A stretch of 51,319 bases of DNA. Source: Coprinopsis marcescibilis. Taxonomy: Eukaryota; Basidiomycota; Agaricomycetes; Agaricales; Psathyrellaceae. Of the stretch, positions 1 through 11,871 are shown one piece after another (position 1 is the first letter of the stretch; each line of letters starts with the position of its first letter). Both the position numbers and the translations under genes were made by a program. The DNA is taken from contig ML210338.1 of the NCBI GenBank assembly GCA_004369085.1, positions 7,032-58,350 on the forward strand, written 5' to 3'. The notes under the pieces are model-generated. The model was not told the DNA's origin, made no database searches, and saw only the letters and a program-made list of their open reading frames with translations.

Positions 1-110
1 TTGTGGACACTATGGACACAACATGGACACAACATGGAGACACAGTGGACACATTATGAGGAGTGTACGAGGAGTGTATGTACACCTGTGGGCCAGTGTT
101 AAGTGTAGCA
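1..110. repeat. Left arm of window-end inverted repeat
   Basis: The first ~45 bases are a short-period array of TGGACAC/ACAACA units. They are followed by two tandem GAGGAGTGTAC units and the string GTGGGCCAGTGT. The reverse complement of 51211-51319 has the same order of parts, with a few substitutions. The arm runs straight into a truncated DxDW reading frame. It could be the end of a transposable element or a dispersed repeat at which the assembly broke; no transposase is visible nearby. Confidence 0.7.
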
Positions 111-114
111 AATT

Positions 115-439
115 GAAGTTCTTTACCATTGATGTCGACTGGAATATCACTGTGGAAGCCCCCAAAAAAGACGTGGAGTGGACATGGGTCTCCCAAGAGG
201 TCCGCAACGTGACTGGAATCCAAGGATATATCCTCGTTCATGACACTGGAGGCTTCATCTACAAATACACGATTAATTTCATCGGAGAGTAGACGGGACA
301 TTATTGGTTTGCCGATGAGATGGGTGAATGGTATCTTGTTGTTAAGAGGGCCAATGACTATACTCCCCATTTTATTTGGTACAACTCAAATAAGCCGGCA
401 ATAAAGCAGGTTGCATATTTGTCAGACAACTGGGAGTAA
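115..439 (+). pseudogene. DxDW-family fragment, 5' truncated with internal stop
   Basis: The translation starts abruptly at the conserved core (IDVDWNITV) and follows the family pattern: IQGY.LVHD, IYKYTINF, HYWFADE and PHFIWYNS.KPAIKQV, ending at TAA 437-439. A TAG at 290-292 interrupts it just after the IYKYTINF segment. The N-terminal half found in full-length relatives (about 200-215 residues) is missing and is replaced by the window-end repeat. A truncated, decayed copy is the simplest reading. The function of the family is unknown. Confidence 0.75.
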
Positions 440-1123
440 AGTAATCTTTTTAGTAACGTCTTCTCTGTAAAGTAGGGTTGGATGTTCTTTGAGCTTTGCT
501 TTAACCATTCAAATTGCAAGCTGGTGAGCTCTTTTGATAGGACAAACCCTTCTGAATTGGATTGCATTGTTTCCTGAGAGGTCTCAGGTATAAATCGTGC
601 GCATTCAAATCTCACTCCTCACTGGGACATTATGCTACGCCTTTCAAGTTACTTAAGGTAGAGGGTGTTATTTAATCCATTAGATATCTCTGTGGGCATC
701 AGACTCCTACCCACCTATAGACTCCTGATCTAGTTTCAACTTTTTACCAAGGTGAGTAGGTATCCAGCATGACTGACGCAAAGAATCTTCCGACTAGACT
801 AGTTTGGCTGAATCAGTGCTTTCTACTCCCATTGAGCCTCATACGTCGACTCATAATTCAGGCCTCAGCTGCCTTGCCTCTATAGTCGCATGTGATTCTA
901 ATTCTGATAAAGTAAAGTCTGATAATGATCACAACAATGACGAGAGCAATGGGCAACATCTGACAACGACTGGACACATGAGCCCTTTTGCAGCAGGTGT
1001 AATGTTACAAGCTCCCGTGTCTTTGATTCATTCAGATTACCCTGAGAGAAGTCAATTAATCTGGGCATATAAGATATCTAATACGCTGAAAATGTGCCGA
1101 ACTCACCCACAACATTGTCTATC

Positions 1124-1744
1124 ATGCCACAAGAAGAGTTTTCGCTTCCCTCAGATGCTCTCATCAGTGACATTCAATGCTTGGGCAACGGTGACCAACT
1201 CGAAGATGGCGTCTCAGAAAATGGGGCTCCATACCAAGTGGGTGTCAGGGTGTTTTCAACCCCGGAGGGCCTAGATATGTCTTTCGGCACACCAGCGCCA
1301 TCGAAGCTCTCGCTTCCGTCCCTGTCCCCATCCCCACCCCAATCCAAGGTTCAACCCGCACCTGAAGCTACAGGAGCCGGGGACGTCCACATCCAAGCAC
1401 ACCCTGTTGTCCATAGACTCGACATCGACTGGCCGGTGACCGTAACAGGCTCGCAAGAGCGTCGCTGGACAGCCACAGGCCCCAAAGCCTACGCCATAGG
1501 CGTTGAAAGCTACATCCTCACCCACAACCCCAAAGCCCTCGTATACAAATACGCCTTGGACATATACATCTCACAAGTGGGGTGGTTCACTTTCAAGGAC
1601 GAGGAGGGCGACACGTACAAGCTGAATGTGACCGGTTGGTCTCTGACTCAGCGGTCCCGCGGCAGCATCCGCTACATCTGCTTTAATTCGAAAAAGGCGA
1701 CAATTAAACATGTTACTTGGACACCGCAGTATATCATACAGTAA
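1124..1744 (+). CDS. DxDW-family protein, single exon, 206 aa
   Basis: Intact frame from the first in-frame ATG; the longer frame upstream begins with GTG and is not used. The N-terminal part is low complexity with a conserved GAPYQVGVR segment near residue 45, the counterpart of GGKPYRVGFR in the copy at 22929. The C-terminal ~110 residues carry the family core: LDIDWPVTV, YILTHNPKALVYKYAL, WFTFKDEEGDTYKL and CFNSKKATIKHV. There is no signal peptide or membrane segment, so it is probably a soluble intracellular protein. I do not recognise the domain; the alternating pattern suggests an all-beta fold. Length matches its relatives, which supports the start. Confidence 0.7.
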   Translation: MPQEEFSLPSDALISDIQCLGNGDQLEDGVSENGAPYQVGVRVFSTPEGLDMSFGTPAPSKLSLPSLSPSPPQSKVQPAPEATGAGDVHIQAHPVVHRLDIDWPVTVTGSQERRWTATGPKAYAIGVESYILTHNPKALVYKYALDIYISQVGWFTFKDEEGDTYKLNVTGWSLTQRSRGSIRYICFNSKKATIKHVTWTPQYIIQ

Positions 1745-1929
1745 ATAACCTCCGAAATGCATGTGTGTTATTGGTTGCTTTTGGCTCTTGCACTGTTCTG
1801 TTGAAAGACCTGAACTGTATTTTTTGGTCGTTTTGCTGGTGTCACTGCGCAGCATGGGGAAATGGTGACTCTGGTTCCTGTACTGCTGGCTACTTTAGGT
1901 TATTTTATAGTAAATGGCCTTGTTAATTA

Positions 1930-4600
1930 TGACCAACTTTGTTACGAGGCTTCAGTATGCATTGCTTGGGAGGGTGCCATAGATAGCATCTATGTACCCA
2001 GCTTCTAAATATCAGTGCATAGCCTGTAATATGTCTGGGCCGGTGCGGGCGCTTTAACGTTTAGAGTGGAATTCGGCATGTATTCACCTGAACCCATGTG
2101 ACCTTTACGCAGGTTCTTCACCATCAGATAGCAGATGATAGACTGAATGTACGCAGGGAAGGTAGCGTTTCTGATTTCCGGGTCCCTCAATGGGGCTTGA
2201 GTGAAGATTCGAAAGGTATATCACTTCAGGTACACTTTCAATTCCATCGATCAACTGACGACGATTACCCTCTCTCCTCTCTGCCAACAGCTGTATCTTC
2301 CAATGTCACAGCGCACCGAATTCGACCATGTTCCACCTCCTTTGTCAGACGCCACTCAACAGCCACAACTTGGACCTTCAGACGACGATAATATCCACTT
2401 TGAAGAAGCGATGTCTGACAAAGGTGACCCATACAGAACTGAATTTGGAGGCAATGCTACCATAGATGGCGTCAGTTTTCCTATCGCTGTATTGATAAGC
2501 GGATGGAGCAGTGATAACTTGTACATCTGTTGACCTTGCAACGAAAGGCGACAACGGCGGGCTCAGAGCCTGCAACCACCGACACCTCCACGCCCGCGGC
2601 ACCCAAGCCCATCGACGTCGCTGCCTCTGCATCCACCTCTACGACGCTCAGCTCCTTCGCAGCTCAATCCAGATCAAAAGCAGGTTCCATCAATGTCGAC
2701 TGGCAAGTCACTGTGCAAGGCGGAATCACAAACAAGGTGAAATGCACACGGCTCTCCGACGAAGCGCGCAGCGCCACCACAATCCAAGGATACTTCATCA
2801 TGCATGACAGCCCCGCATCTCTGCTCTACAAATACACACTCTACGTCATCGTTAAGAAGTCCGCGGACTATTGGTTCATTGATGAGGAGGGCGATCGGTA
2901 TTCGATCCGTATCGTGAGGCCCAACAATGGGAAGACTCCCCATTTCATTTGGTACAACTCGAAGAAACCGGCCATAAACAGGTTGTGTATTTACTGCTAG
3001 AGTAGATACTACAAAGATCACAAACGATTATTCTAAGTTCTAACAAACAGGGGGATTACAAAGAAAACGCGAGTACCTGACATCTTGGGCTGTCCTTGAC
3101 ATTCGGCTGAGATAACAATCTCTCTTGTGAACGCAGGAGGGTCGACCAACATGGGAGATAAAAGATACAGTATTAAAACTATTGTCAACATGCCGAACTA
3201 AACAAGAATGGTAACTACCTCCCCCGTACACAATCTCCACACTTAACTCCCCACCCACCTCGTCTCCAACACCTTCAAATGCGCCATCCCACACGCCCCC
3301 ACAGTCCAGTCCTTCAAACACCTATACTTTCTCTTCCCCCCACACCCCTCAACCGCACACACCCCCGGTCCTCGACCCGGTACACCTCCACCACCCTCCA
3401 CATCCATCGGCACACCCGCCCCCAGCTCAAGCTGGCGCCTCCGCAACTGCAAACCCATCTGCATGTGCACATTCAGATCCGGTGCGCACTCGATCGCCTC
3501 CGCGCTTGGGTACTCCTCTGGGACCTCTCATTCAGGCAACGCGGACGCAGGAACACTGAAACTCATTACAATCTTCCTCTCCACTCTTCCCGGGGCGGAT
3601 TTATCATTCTCCACATCCATCGCGTTCTCGTCTGCAACCGCCGTTTCGTTATCCTTGTGCTTATCGCTGGTTTTGACATCAGGATTGGCGTTTGGTGGTC
3701 CCCCACCTGCATCGACATCAACATCCACAACGCTCGACACCCACCTATACATAGTCGGTACCGGCACCTGCTCCACATATTCCTCCTCCTCCACATCCAC
3801 ATCCTCCTCCCTCCTCTACATCGCCCTGCTCAACCTCCTCGCCCTCGGCCTCCTCAATCGCCTCCTCCACAGCGGCGTTCTCATCCTTGGCGTTGGCGTT
3901 GGCAGAACGGCCTTGGCTTGCGCGATGGGTTGGGTGAAACAGGATACGACGCCGATAGGGGTTGAGCTGCGGGGGAATGGTGAGTCGGCCGTGCCCATCC
4001 TTCGTGCTCGAGGCCGGGTCTGTTTCTTGAGAAGCCGGTTGATCATCTCTGCCTGTAATAAACAGCGCAAACTTGAGTCAGAACATCGTCGCAGAGAACA
4101 CGGACGCAGCGGGAACGTATGATGGTAGAAGCGATAGCAAGGTATCACGAAAGAAAAAGAAATCCTCACTTTCTCATCCTCCAACTTTTTCTCACTGAGA
4201 TTCTTCCGCTTCCTCGCCGTCTCTTCCCTCTTCAACGGGAGTTCCATCTCAGAAAGGGGCTGCTTCCTCGGCCGACTGGATCCTTCGAGCGTGACGTGCG
4301 AGGAATCGACCATGCTAGCGAGACAGCCTGGCGGGTTGTCATGGGGCATGCGCTCCCGCCAGTTGCGCCCAAGGCAGAGCCAGAGGTGGACACGAGCTCG
4401 TCTTCGGACGAGGCGGCGGAGGGGTCGCTGTCACCGGGATTTAAGACTGATTCTTCAGATTCGACTTGCTCCCTCAAAGCTCGTGTTCTGATGTTGCGAG
4501 CTGGTGGCTTGACGACTCGAGGGGCAGCTGGTCGTTCTGGGAAAGGTATATGAGATATCAGGGTAGGCGATGGAGATAGGGAATTTAGAAACTCACTACG
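1930..4600. repeat. Segmental duplication block, copy 1
   Basis: This stretch matches 23500-26250 in the same orientation. The match starts inside what would be the last codons of the upstream DxDW gene (TTTGTTACGA(G/A)GCTTC and onward). It continues through the two-exon DxDW gene and then the Ies2 exons on the other strand. Copy 1 has accumulated indels and stops in the Ies2 part, while the 24-27 kb copy is intact, so the right-hand block looks closer to the ancestral state. Confidence 0.8.
2303..3000 (+). CDS. DxDW-family protein, two exons, damaged splice donor
   Basis: The ATG at 2303 opens exon 1, which contains KGDPYRTEF, the family's short N-terminal motif. Exon 2 starts near 2548 and carries NVDWQVTV, IQGYFIMHD, LLYKYTLYV, WFIDEEGDRYSI and WYNSKKPAI. 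It is the duplicate of 23901-24601. There the donor reads CA|GTAAGT; here the aligned position reads TTG|ATAAGC, so the canonical GT is lost. A GT at 2489 could replace it in frame (exons 2303-2488 and 2548-3000), but it is a weak donor. The acceptor is also changed from CAG to AAG. The gene may be functional with altered splicing or at the start of decay. Confidence 0.55.
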
Positions 4601-4870
4601 TGGTGATGCCTGCACTTTTCTGTTTCCTACGGCGTTGCCTCTTGCGCTATTTTGAGCTTGATCTTGAGCGGGCGCAGCCTGTTGCCCTTCTTCCGGCGTT
4701 GACTGCCTCTGGGAGCGTTGTACTACTAATCATCCTAGAGAGAAAAGTCAGACGGAGCAAGAGAAACCAGGGGGCGAGACATACGGCCCAAGCTCCGATT
4801 TGGTCCTCCATAGCGGCATTTTTATTCGACTCCTCGCCATTGCGGCCTGTGGGAATTGGCTGATCACCAT
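3243..4870 (-). pseudogene. INO80 subunit B (Ies2) pseudogene, copy 1
   Basis: It aligns exon by exon with the intact Ies2 gene at 24869-26997. Recognisable parts are the tail of exon 1 (AAMEDQI), a shortened exon 2, the PAPA-1-like region (KREETARKRKNLSEKK then NRLLKKQ) and the zf-HIT end (CAVEGCG...YRC...GACGMAHLK). Several lesions break it. There is a one-base loss near 4325. A ten-base deletion near 3910 lies where the intact gene encodes AKAVKVRSANT. A TGA replaces the Trp of the LP.WEVP motif near 3535. Most of exon 1 is absent. It cannot encode a full subunit. Confidence 0.8.
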
Positions 4871-5640
4871 ACACGCTTACGAGGCGGGGAGTCTTGCTCC
4901 AATTGAGCCTTATCGCTAGCATCGCTGTGCGGAGCAGTGTTGGCATCGAGTGCTGTCGGGGGCGAGGCTGACGAAGGGACTGTTCCAGACTCGCTGGTGT
5001 CTTCGCTGTCCCTCCTCCGCTTCAGGGTGTTCGTTATCGCTATCGCTAGCATTGGCGGAGGTGATCGCGGCTGCTCTGTCGGTACCGTTGCTGCTGACGA
5101 CATGGTTCTCTTGCAGACTCGTTCTGCCAATCTTCACTCGCTCCAGGGCCTTGTGCTTGAGATAATACTTGGAGCTGGCGAGCAGGGGCATCGGGGGCGA
5201 ACATTTCAAAGTGGATGGCGTGATTTCTCGCTCTTAGTCTTGGTAGGCAACTGGGGCTGCACGGAGGTTGGCGATATAGAGAGTGAAAGGCATTGGGAGG
5301 AGACGACGATTTCCAAAGCCGAGTCTTTGTTTGCGTTGGGCCCCGTGCTGACGCTGACACTCTCGAAGAACACTGTACACGCAGCCAACGCAGATTTCTT
5401 GCGCAGGCTGAATGCGAACATGCGGTCGAATGGCATCCCGCAGTCTGTAAAGCCTTATATTGGTTATAAGTGGCAAAACTATTGTACTGACCAAAACAAG
5501 AGCCCCTCTGCACCTTGGACGTCTTGGGAAGAAGACAAGAAACAAAAAAGCAGATGGTCTCATCCTGCGGGTGTAGTGATGACGCCATCAGATCGGGGCA
5601 CGCGTGTTTGGTCCGATATTCTGTTTTGGGCGACCTCAAT
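4864..5640 (-). other. Unrecognised segment fused upstream of the Ies2 pseudogene
   Basis: Where the intact Ies2 gene has its alanine-rich exon 1, this copy has unrelated sequence. On the minus strand, open stretches read MFAFSLRKKSALAACTV (near 5420) and SKYYLKHKALERVKIGRTS (near 5180). A Ser/Asp-rich stretch ends at a stop near 4865. The same segment, shorter, lies upstream of the second Ies2 pseudogene (13150-13510), but not upstream of the intact gene. It may be part of another gene captured before the second duplication. No family recognised and no complete frame. Confidence 0.4.
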
Positions 5641-5784
5641 GACCATTTGTTTTGGACTGCTGCTACGCCCGTATCCGCTCGACCATCATAGCACCGTTTC
5701 AGGCAGCATGTCTGCCACAGCTTGACAGGCCAGTCCTCTTTGTAACCCGTACTCACTGGAAGCGTTTACCTGCCTCGACTATTG

Positions 5785-6620
5785 CCTACTCTGTTGTTAG
5801 CCTCTCGACAGCGCGCATTGGGCTCGTCTGGAACCGCCCCGTCCCTTTCACCTTTCAGCATGACACTTCCTATTATAGGACGCCCTCTCGCTACGGCCAT
5901 CCCACCTCAAACCCACATTCCAGATCAGCTTTAGCTTATGTGTTACCAGCTAGATATCTTCCTAACCGGTAACGCTTAAGGCCATTCTAGATCGCCAGCA
6001 AAGTGTGCAACACGATCAAGGCTCAAGATATACGCACTCTTGATACTGCTTTGGGCCCCTATGCAAGATTCTCCATGGCTCTTGCTAGTGATTCAGTAAT
6101 CCAGAGTGCGGACTAGCGAAAAAGGATGGGCAGATCATTGTACAGTCCCCTGATCCATTCCGTTCATATCATCCGTCCGCTCCGTCGTCAACCTCCAGCT
6201 AACACGATTATGCACTCAAATCCAACCCCACAGGCAGGTTCACCCCTCCCTACCAGCCAGTGTGATTTGGGCTCGACTGGGACCCCAATCCGACAGCCCC
6301 ATCCATATGGCCTTTTAACAGCACGACATTGTGTAATGAGCCCTCTCGCTTCGGCCATCCCCCAGCAAAACCGACGTTCCAGATCAGCTTGAGTTTAAGT
6401 GATACCAGGTGGATATCTCACCACAAAGCGTACAAAGTCGTGCTAAATGTATATGTATGCAGATAACCTCACCATCCCCTCTCAATCACGCTCGATATCC
6501 GCACTCTTAAATAATGAGTGACGGCTGCCAACTGCTTCGTCTTTCGGTCGCTAAGGAAGTTTCACTCGTGATTCACCAATATAGAGTACGGACTACCGAA
6601 GACAGATAGGTACAAGACGA
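5785..6620. repeat. Two degenerate direct repeats
   Basis: The units 5785-6125 and about 6240-6605 share, in order, GGGCTCG.CTGG, CAGCA.GACA, CCCTCTCGCT.CGGCCATCCC, TTCCAGATCAGCTT.AG.TTA, a TACCAG.T.GATATCT string and a GATTCA.CAAT..AGAGT.CGGACTA string. Related pieces recur at 13.6-14.6 kb. There is no coding potential. They look like old dispersed elements of unknown class. Confidence 0.6.
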
Positions 6621-9600
6621 ACCTCCAGCCCCACGAAACAGGCTGCCGTCGTCGCCCGATCTCCAGACCATCATGCGAGTCCCTGATCCATTCCCGTTCA
6701 CATCAGCTCATCCGCTTTGTCGTCAGCCTCGCCCTAACGCAAATTTAAGCTCGAACCCAACCCTCCTTCTTTAGCACCACAACACGTCAGATTATGGAAC
6801 CACCACCCCGGATGGCGTGGTTCAACTTTCACTACTGCCATCACCCTATGCGCTAAATATACAATCTCTCTGTACAGTGTAGCCCCTTCTTACTGTTTCT
6901 AATCTATCTACTCTGGCCCTATCGTGCTCTGATCCTTTTCTGACCGTAGCCCTCCTTACTAGGGCATGTCCACTGTATTGGACAGGTCAGTTCTCCCTGT
7001 AACCCATGCTCGCTGCTAGATCTGTTCCAGATGATCATTGGACAATCCAGACGCACTCGAACTACAAGTCAACCCATGAACTACATGCATCGGCTAGAAT
7101 CTAGCGCAAATTTATGACCTTGCCATGACCCCTACGGAGGTTATACCTACTGCTGTCGGCCTCATAACTCTTTACGGTCCTCAGGGCATCAGTTGAAAAA
7201 ATAAAATGCATATCATCACATACGGTTGTCGATGCTATATTGGCATTGAATTTTGTCTGGCAACTCTGTTTTGTCATTTGTGCTGGTTCGGTCTTCTCAG
7301 GCTGAAGATAAAAACCAGAGCATTAAGTAGTGTTGGTGACTGCCACGCATGTCACCCTCGCAGATTTGAATGCTGAGCTCCATTCTTGCTACACGTGTAA
7401 ACTGCGAGGATACAACGGGAGGAGTTGCGGTGCATGCTGAAGCCTGAGGGTATGTACGATAGGTTGGGGTTCGCATTTTCGTGCCAATCAGACTACATTT
7501 CTGGGCCCCGGCCCGTAACAGGGTTGAATATTCGACTGGAACCTCGCTTTATTGAACCACCAAATCTATCCTCCGCAGCATGCTGGTCCCTGGACTCACC
7601 CACAAACTGCTCAGCATTGTTACTGTTATGAGAGAAGAAGGGTCGACTTTGGTACCTGGCTACATATCAGTTTGCTTGCATTATATTCATGGGCCTCCGC
7701 TTTTCATCACTACGCGTCTATTTAACTGATTCCGCAAAGTGGTTGAGGCCAAGAATCAAGAAACAAGAGACGGTACGATGATGTCATGCAATTATGTCCA
7801 CTGCCCCATGTCCCATCCTGATTCAAAAGTCCCATCATCCCTTGTCCACCCCAATGCACGATGCACACTGATATATAGTCTGCATCCAAATCGAATAGAC
7901 TCTTCCGCACACATGTAGTATGCATGCACAGAGCGAGGCTTGAGCGAAGCATGTTTCATCCCGCTGGATTCGGAGTGAGGGATGACGCAATCTGATAATC
8001 AGGTCTTGAAACGTGTAAGACGCCATCAGACCTGAAACACGTTGTGCTGTGTTTCGTCCCTTTCCGAGTCAGTCTGCGGATCTCTTCTCTCTCTAACTGC
8101 TCCTCCGCTCACGCGACTCTGTCGCACATTGTCTTCAATAGTCACATCGTTTATACTCCTACACTTGTATGCGCAATAAGTATAGTTCCCTTACGGTAGT
8201 GCTCAAACTCAATCAAGGAGGATTGTTGCAACTGCAAGTATGACACGGTTTGTTTATCGCCCACCACCACCTTCGTTGAAAGTAATCTCAATGAAAACTT
8301 CCTCTTATATTGTTCTCTGGGCTCCAACCCGAAAACCAAGCGCTCATTCGAGGCGTTCTCGAAGTGAACCATGCTAACCATCAGATCGATTATCATCTGA
8401 GTATGGTCGATGACGGAGACTAAGTATGGCTTGAATACCACATAGCTCCAGGATTCGCTCACTTTATTATAATTTGTCGTTATTCCGCATCAAGATTCAA
8501 CTCTTGACCTTAAGAACATTGTAAACTCAAGAGGTGTGGCCCTGATGATCACATCCGAACATGCACCAAACGCGTGGAACGGTGTTGCCTTGCAATGTGT
8601 GAGCCTTGAGGTGCCTGATTTCACTTCTGATAGAGTGGGATCCCTGAGTGCTTGGCTCGTGTGTTTCATTTTATATGTTCAAAGCTGTTCTGAGATCCAT
8701 TTTTGCACTTTGCCTCATCGTCGACACCAGCTGCTGCTCTAAACAAGATTTATCATGCAACTGCACTGCATCTTTGCTACAAGCATGCGCTGGGCTAACA
8801 ACGGTCAAGTGTGCCGTTGAGTCCGAATTCAACCATGCGGTCGCACAGCATCCTGCAGGGCGTCAATTCGTTAGACTATTTATTAGCGAGGAGGCGAATG
8901 CACTGACCACTACAAGAGCCCCTCACCAACCAACTAACCTTCTACTACTTGTAACTTGGCTGTCTTTCAAGAGATGAAAAAGCGTTTCTGCGTGTTTTTT
9001 TTTTCTTTTGCGCTCTTCCCCGACTATTCCCTTTGCTCTTTGACGTTGTCGGGTCGTTCCGTGGTACCCTTGGTATATGCGTATGCATATGTCCAGCACG
9101 CCTTGGGAGGGACTCAGACGTGGTTGTTGCAGCCTGCAGGGAGCCTGAGAGTGGCAAGAGCTTTGTTCGCATCACTCATCAGCTTAGAGTAGTCAGTCCC
9201 TCGAGATATCGAATATCCATAGAATTTCTCACGGACATTGGAATCTCGATTCATTCATGATCACTTACGCTGTGATACATTAGTGGTTCAAAGCCACGCC
9301 GAATCGCTGTACGTGTCAGCTGAGGCCTCTTAATGAATCCATAGCACCTCTTCTTGTGTTTACTGGAGCTTCTGCCCTGCTTCAGAGTCTGTGAGTGGGA
9401 TCCTCATCATCACTTCAACTAATTCGCGCTGAATTTGAATATGCTACGAGAGCAGCACTGCCATTGATTCGGATCAGTCGCCGATTCAGCCATTGGTAAG
9501 CCTATCTTCGGAGCTGATCGACCGCTGATCGCCATTGGCCTGCGCCCCTGCACCAGAACTCAGGCCGCTCGAAAGTTACCGCTGGACAGAAACACAGTCC

Positions 9601-9820
9601 TATTGAATACCACTGATAGACCATCCAGAGAGTACGCTGAAAGCCAAGCACTAAAACTAGAGAGTGGGAGAAGGTGAGTATATAGATATTAGAGACAAAC
9701 ATCAAGATGTATGTTAAGTGGGAACAGAGAACCATACTGGGAGGCTTGTGTCAAACTGTCACAGACTGATAAATTAATCCTTCAACAGGAAGACTGCGGC
9801 CTACCGCTACACATATGTAC
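6620..9820. other. No gene recognised
   Basis: Both strands hold only short frames with no family resemblance, and several longer ones begin with GTG or TTG rather than ATG. There is no clear splice-linked series of exons. Probably intergenic and partly repeat-derived. Confidence 0.5.
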
Positions 9821-9825
9821 GCCCG

Positions 9826-10698
9826 TCACTCCATACAGTTGATGATGTGCGCCAAGATTTCATTGTGGCTTTTGGCGCGAAACATACCTGCGCCCCTGTC
9901 GATGAATTCTTTCCACACCTTCAATCGAAGCTCCTGCTCCCGCTCCAGCGCCAGATTCCGCGCCTTCTCATTTAGAAGGACTGTGTCCCACTGCGTGGTG
10001 ACCAGGGCGACATTATGGAAGGACTCGCGGCCGCACATCCTCTGGAACATCTCCAGGTTCGTCAACATCGATTTATGCATACGCTTCTGAGAAATGTCCT
10101 CCATATACACAATCCCTGCAACGGTCATGTCCTGCGGGTAGCTGAAAAGAGAGTGAGAGAATGTATAATTTTAGGATTTAAAATGAGCTTACTGCTTGGC
10201 CATCCATGAAGATACTCTCCGCAAGATAACCGAGTCGTCGGCATTATAGGTATCGTCAAATCCAGGTGTGTCTATGAAAACGATGTTCCTGGAGCTTAGA
10301 CCGGGATACCTCCCGGCGAGGTATGAGGGCATTGTCATCTTGACTGCCTGGGGATCTTGGGTGCATGACTTGAGCCCGTGTCCCACAACCGCATCTATGC
10401 GTCCTGTGACGGCGTTTATGAACTACATGTACTCGATTAGAATCTCAAAGACGCTAGCGCAAATTCTTGACGCCTACCGAGCTTTTACCCACTCCCGTTA
10501 GCCCTATAACGCTTTAAAGCCGCCAACATGTCACTGTCAGCTGTGCTCACAGACCACGGTAGTCAATTTAACTTACGGGATGATGATGTCGTCCCTGCTA
10601 TACTCGTCGCGATGTCGCCGGATCTTGAACGGTTTGAAAACCCGACTCCAGAGTTTTCTTTTCGAATTGGCTTCGTCGGTCGACTTGTTTTTTGCCAT
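9826..10698 (-). CDS. AIG1/septin-like P-loop GTPase, 233 aa
   Basis: Four exons (10698-10577, 10511-10478, 10422-10193, 10141-9826) join in frame. A Lys/Arg-rich N-terminus (MAKNKSTDEANSKRK) precedes the G domain. The Walker A motif GLTGVGKSS sits on the tiny 34-base exon 2. Exon 3 encodes FINAVTGR, a switch-like segment and the G3 motif FIDTPGFDD. Exon 4 encodes VALVTTQWD, in the position of the base-recognition motif (G4), and a helical end. It probably binds and hydrolyses GTP. Such short G-domain proteins form lineage-expanded families in Agaricomycetes with largely unknown roles. No membrane segment or long C-terminal extension. Its paralogue at 18468-19323 has the same exon plan. Confidence 0.8.
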
Positions 10699-10939
10699 GG
10701 AGGACTCGGATGGGCTGGTGGAGGTCACAGAATTGGACTGCAGCATAATATATAGTAGATATTTTTGTTCTCCATGCAGTATGCAAGCTGCGAGCCTCGA
10801 GGACAGTGAATTTCTGCCCAGCCAGGCAGGAGCAGCGCGCACAAATATGAATAAACCAGAAGTTCGTGCCAGCCACATGTTCGTTTTTAACCCACTTCCG
10901 CCCCTCATGAGGCCGAAAAAATTGGCAAATCGACTCATA

Positions 10940-11860
10940 CGGGATTTTTAGCTCTCTTAAGTTTTGTTGCCAGGACGCGTTTGGCGCGGAAATCGAACAG
11001 GTGGTTGGAACACAGTACTGGTTAGGGATATTACATGGTACATATCTAGTGATAATCTGAATCTCTGTGATCTGATCCTCGAATGTCGAATCACGTAACT
11101 CAGTTTCAGGCTCTCGAAACTCGCGTCCAAAAATGGTTGATGGGTCCAGGGTTTTGTCCTGGCTTCTCACACGAAACAGTGCCCACAACCCTATCCTCCC
11201 CCACTCGTAGAATTCCCAAAAACCTTCGTTTTCACTACATCCTGAGACAACCTCATGAATTTTTTTTGCCACATCACAAGTCGGCTATGAGAAACACAGT
11301 ACCTACACAGCACCCTCATCGCCTGCATCCGACCATTCCAGGAACGGGCTGCCCGTAGTATCCTTCTCTGCGGTCGCCGGTTGCTTGCCAAGGCCCTCCC
11401 GCTCACTGACAGAACGTCGTCCTGATACAACCAACGCTGCGCCATCCGGGTTGCTTCAATCTTCAATGTGACGTTTCGTACCGCAAGGCTAGCCTATCGA
11501 TTGCCAGACGGAGGTCCCGCGGCCCAGTGCCTCCCACGTACGTACAGCCTGGATAATTTCTTAAACGGTTAGGCTTGTCGTTCAGGTGGTCCAGAGCTCA
11601 CCGAAAGTCCTTCTGAAGTTCAGAAGGTTACAGGAGAACCTTTGTGATTAAATCTAGGCGCCTCAGCCCTGGTGAACCGTGATAATCGCCATGAAGCTTG
11701 ACTGAGTCACCCATGTGGTATGGTATACGAAACATACTACAAGAAATACATTGTATTGCTTTGTGACCACGATCACAAGCTGAAAATTATATAACCGGTC
11801 AGCTCTAGAGTCCACCCCCACCTCACAGTCTTCGAATCAAGCAAGTAGCCAGTACAGCCC
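10940..11860. other. No gene recognised
   Basis: A long minus-strand frame (11272-10598) crosses this stretch but overlaps exon 1 of the GTPase gene in another frame and matches no family. Nothing else stands out. Confidence 0.4.
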
Positions 11861-11871
11861 ATCGTCAACAT

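Noticed and set aside
1..110. Telomere repeat at the window start
   Set aside because: The short-period array is TGGACAC/ACAACA-like, not the TTAGGG type, and an inverted copy stands at the other end with gene fragments attached.
804..1274. Plus-strand frame before the first full DxDW gene
   Set aside because: It starts at TTG and overlaps the DxDW gene in another frame; no conservation is visible.
4937..5725. 262-residue plus-strand frame
   Set aside because: No family features; it lies opposite the segment shared by the Ies2 pseudogenes, and its counterpart near 13.3 kb is not kept open in the same frame.
8151..8462. 103-residue minus-strand frame
   Set aside because: It begins with GTG, has no splice partners and resembles nothing known to me.
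10598..11272. 224-residue minus-strand frame upstream of the GTPase
   Set aside because: It overlaps GTPase exon 1 in another frame and shows no recognisable domain; the GTPase exon has paralogue support.
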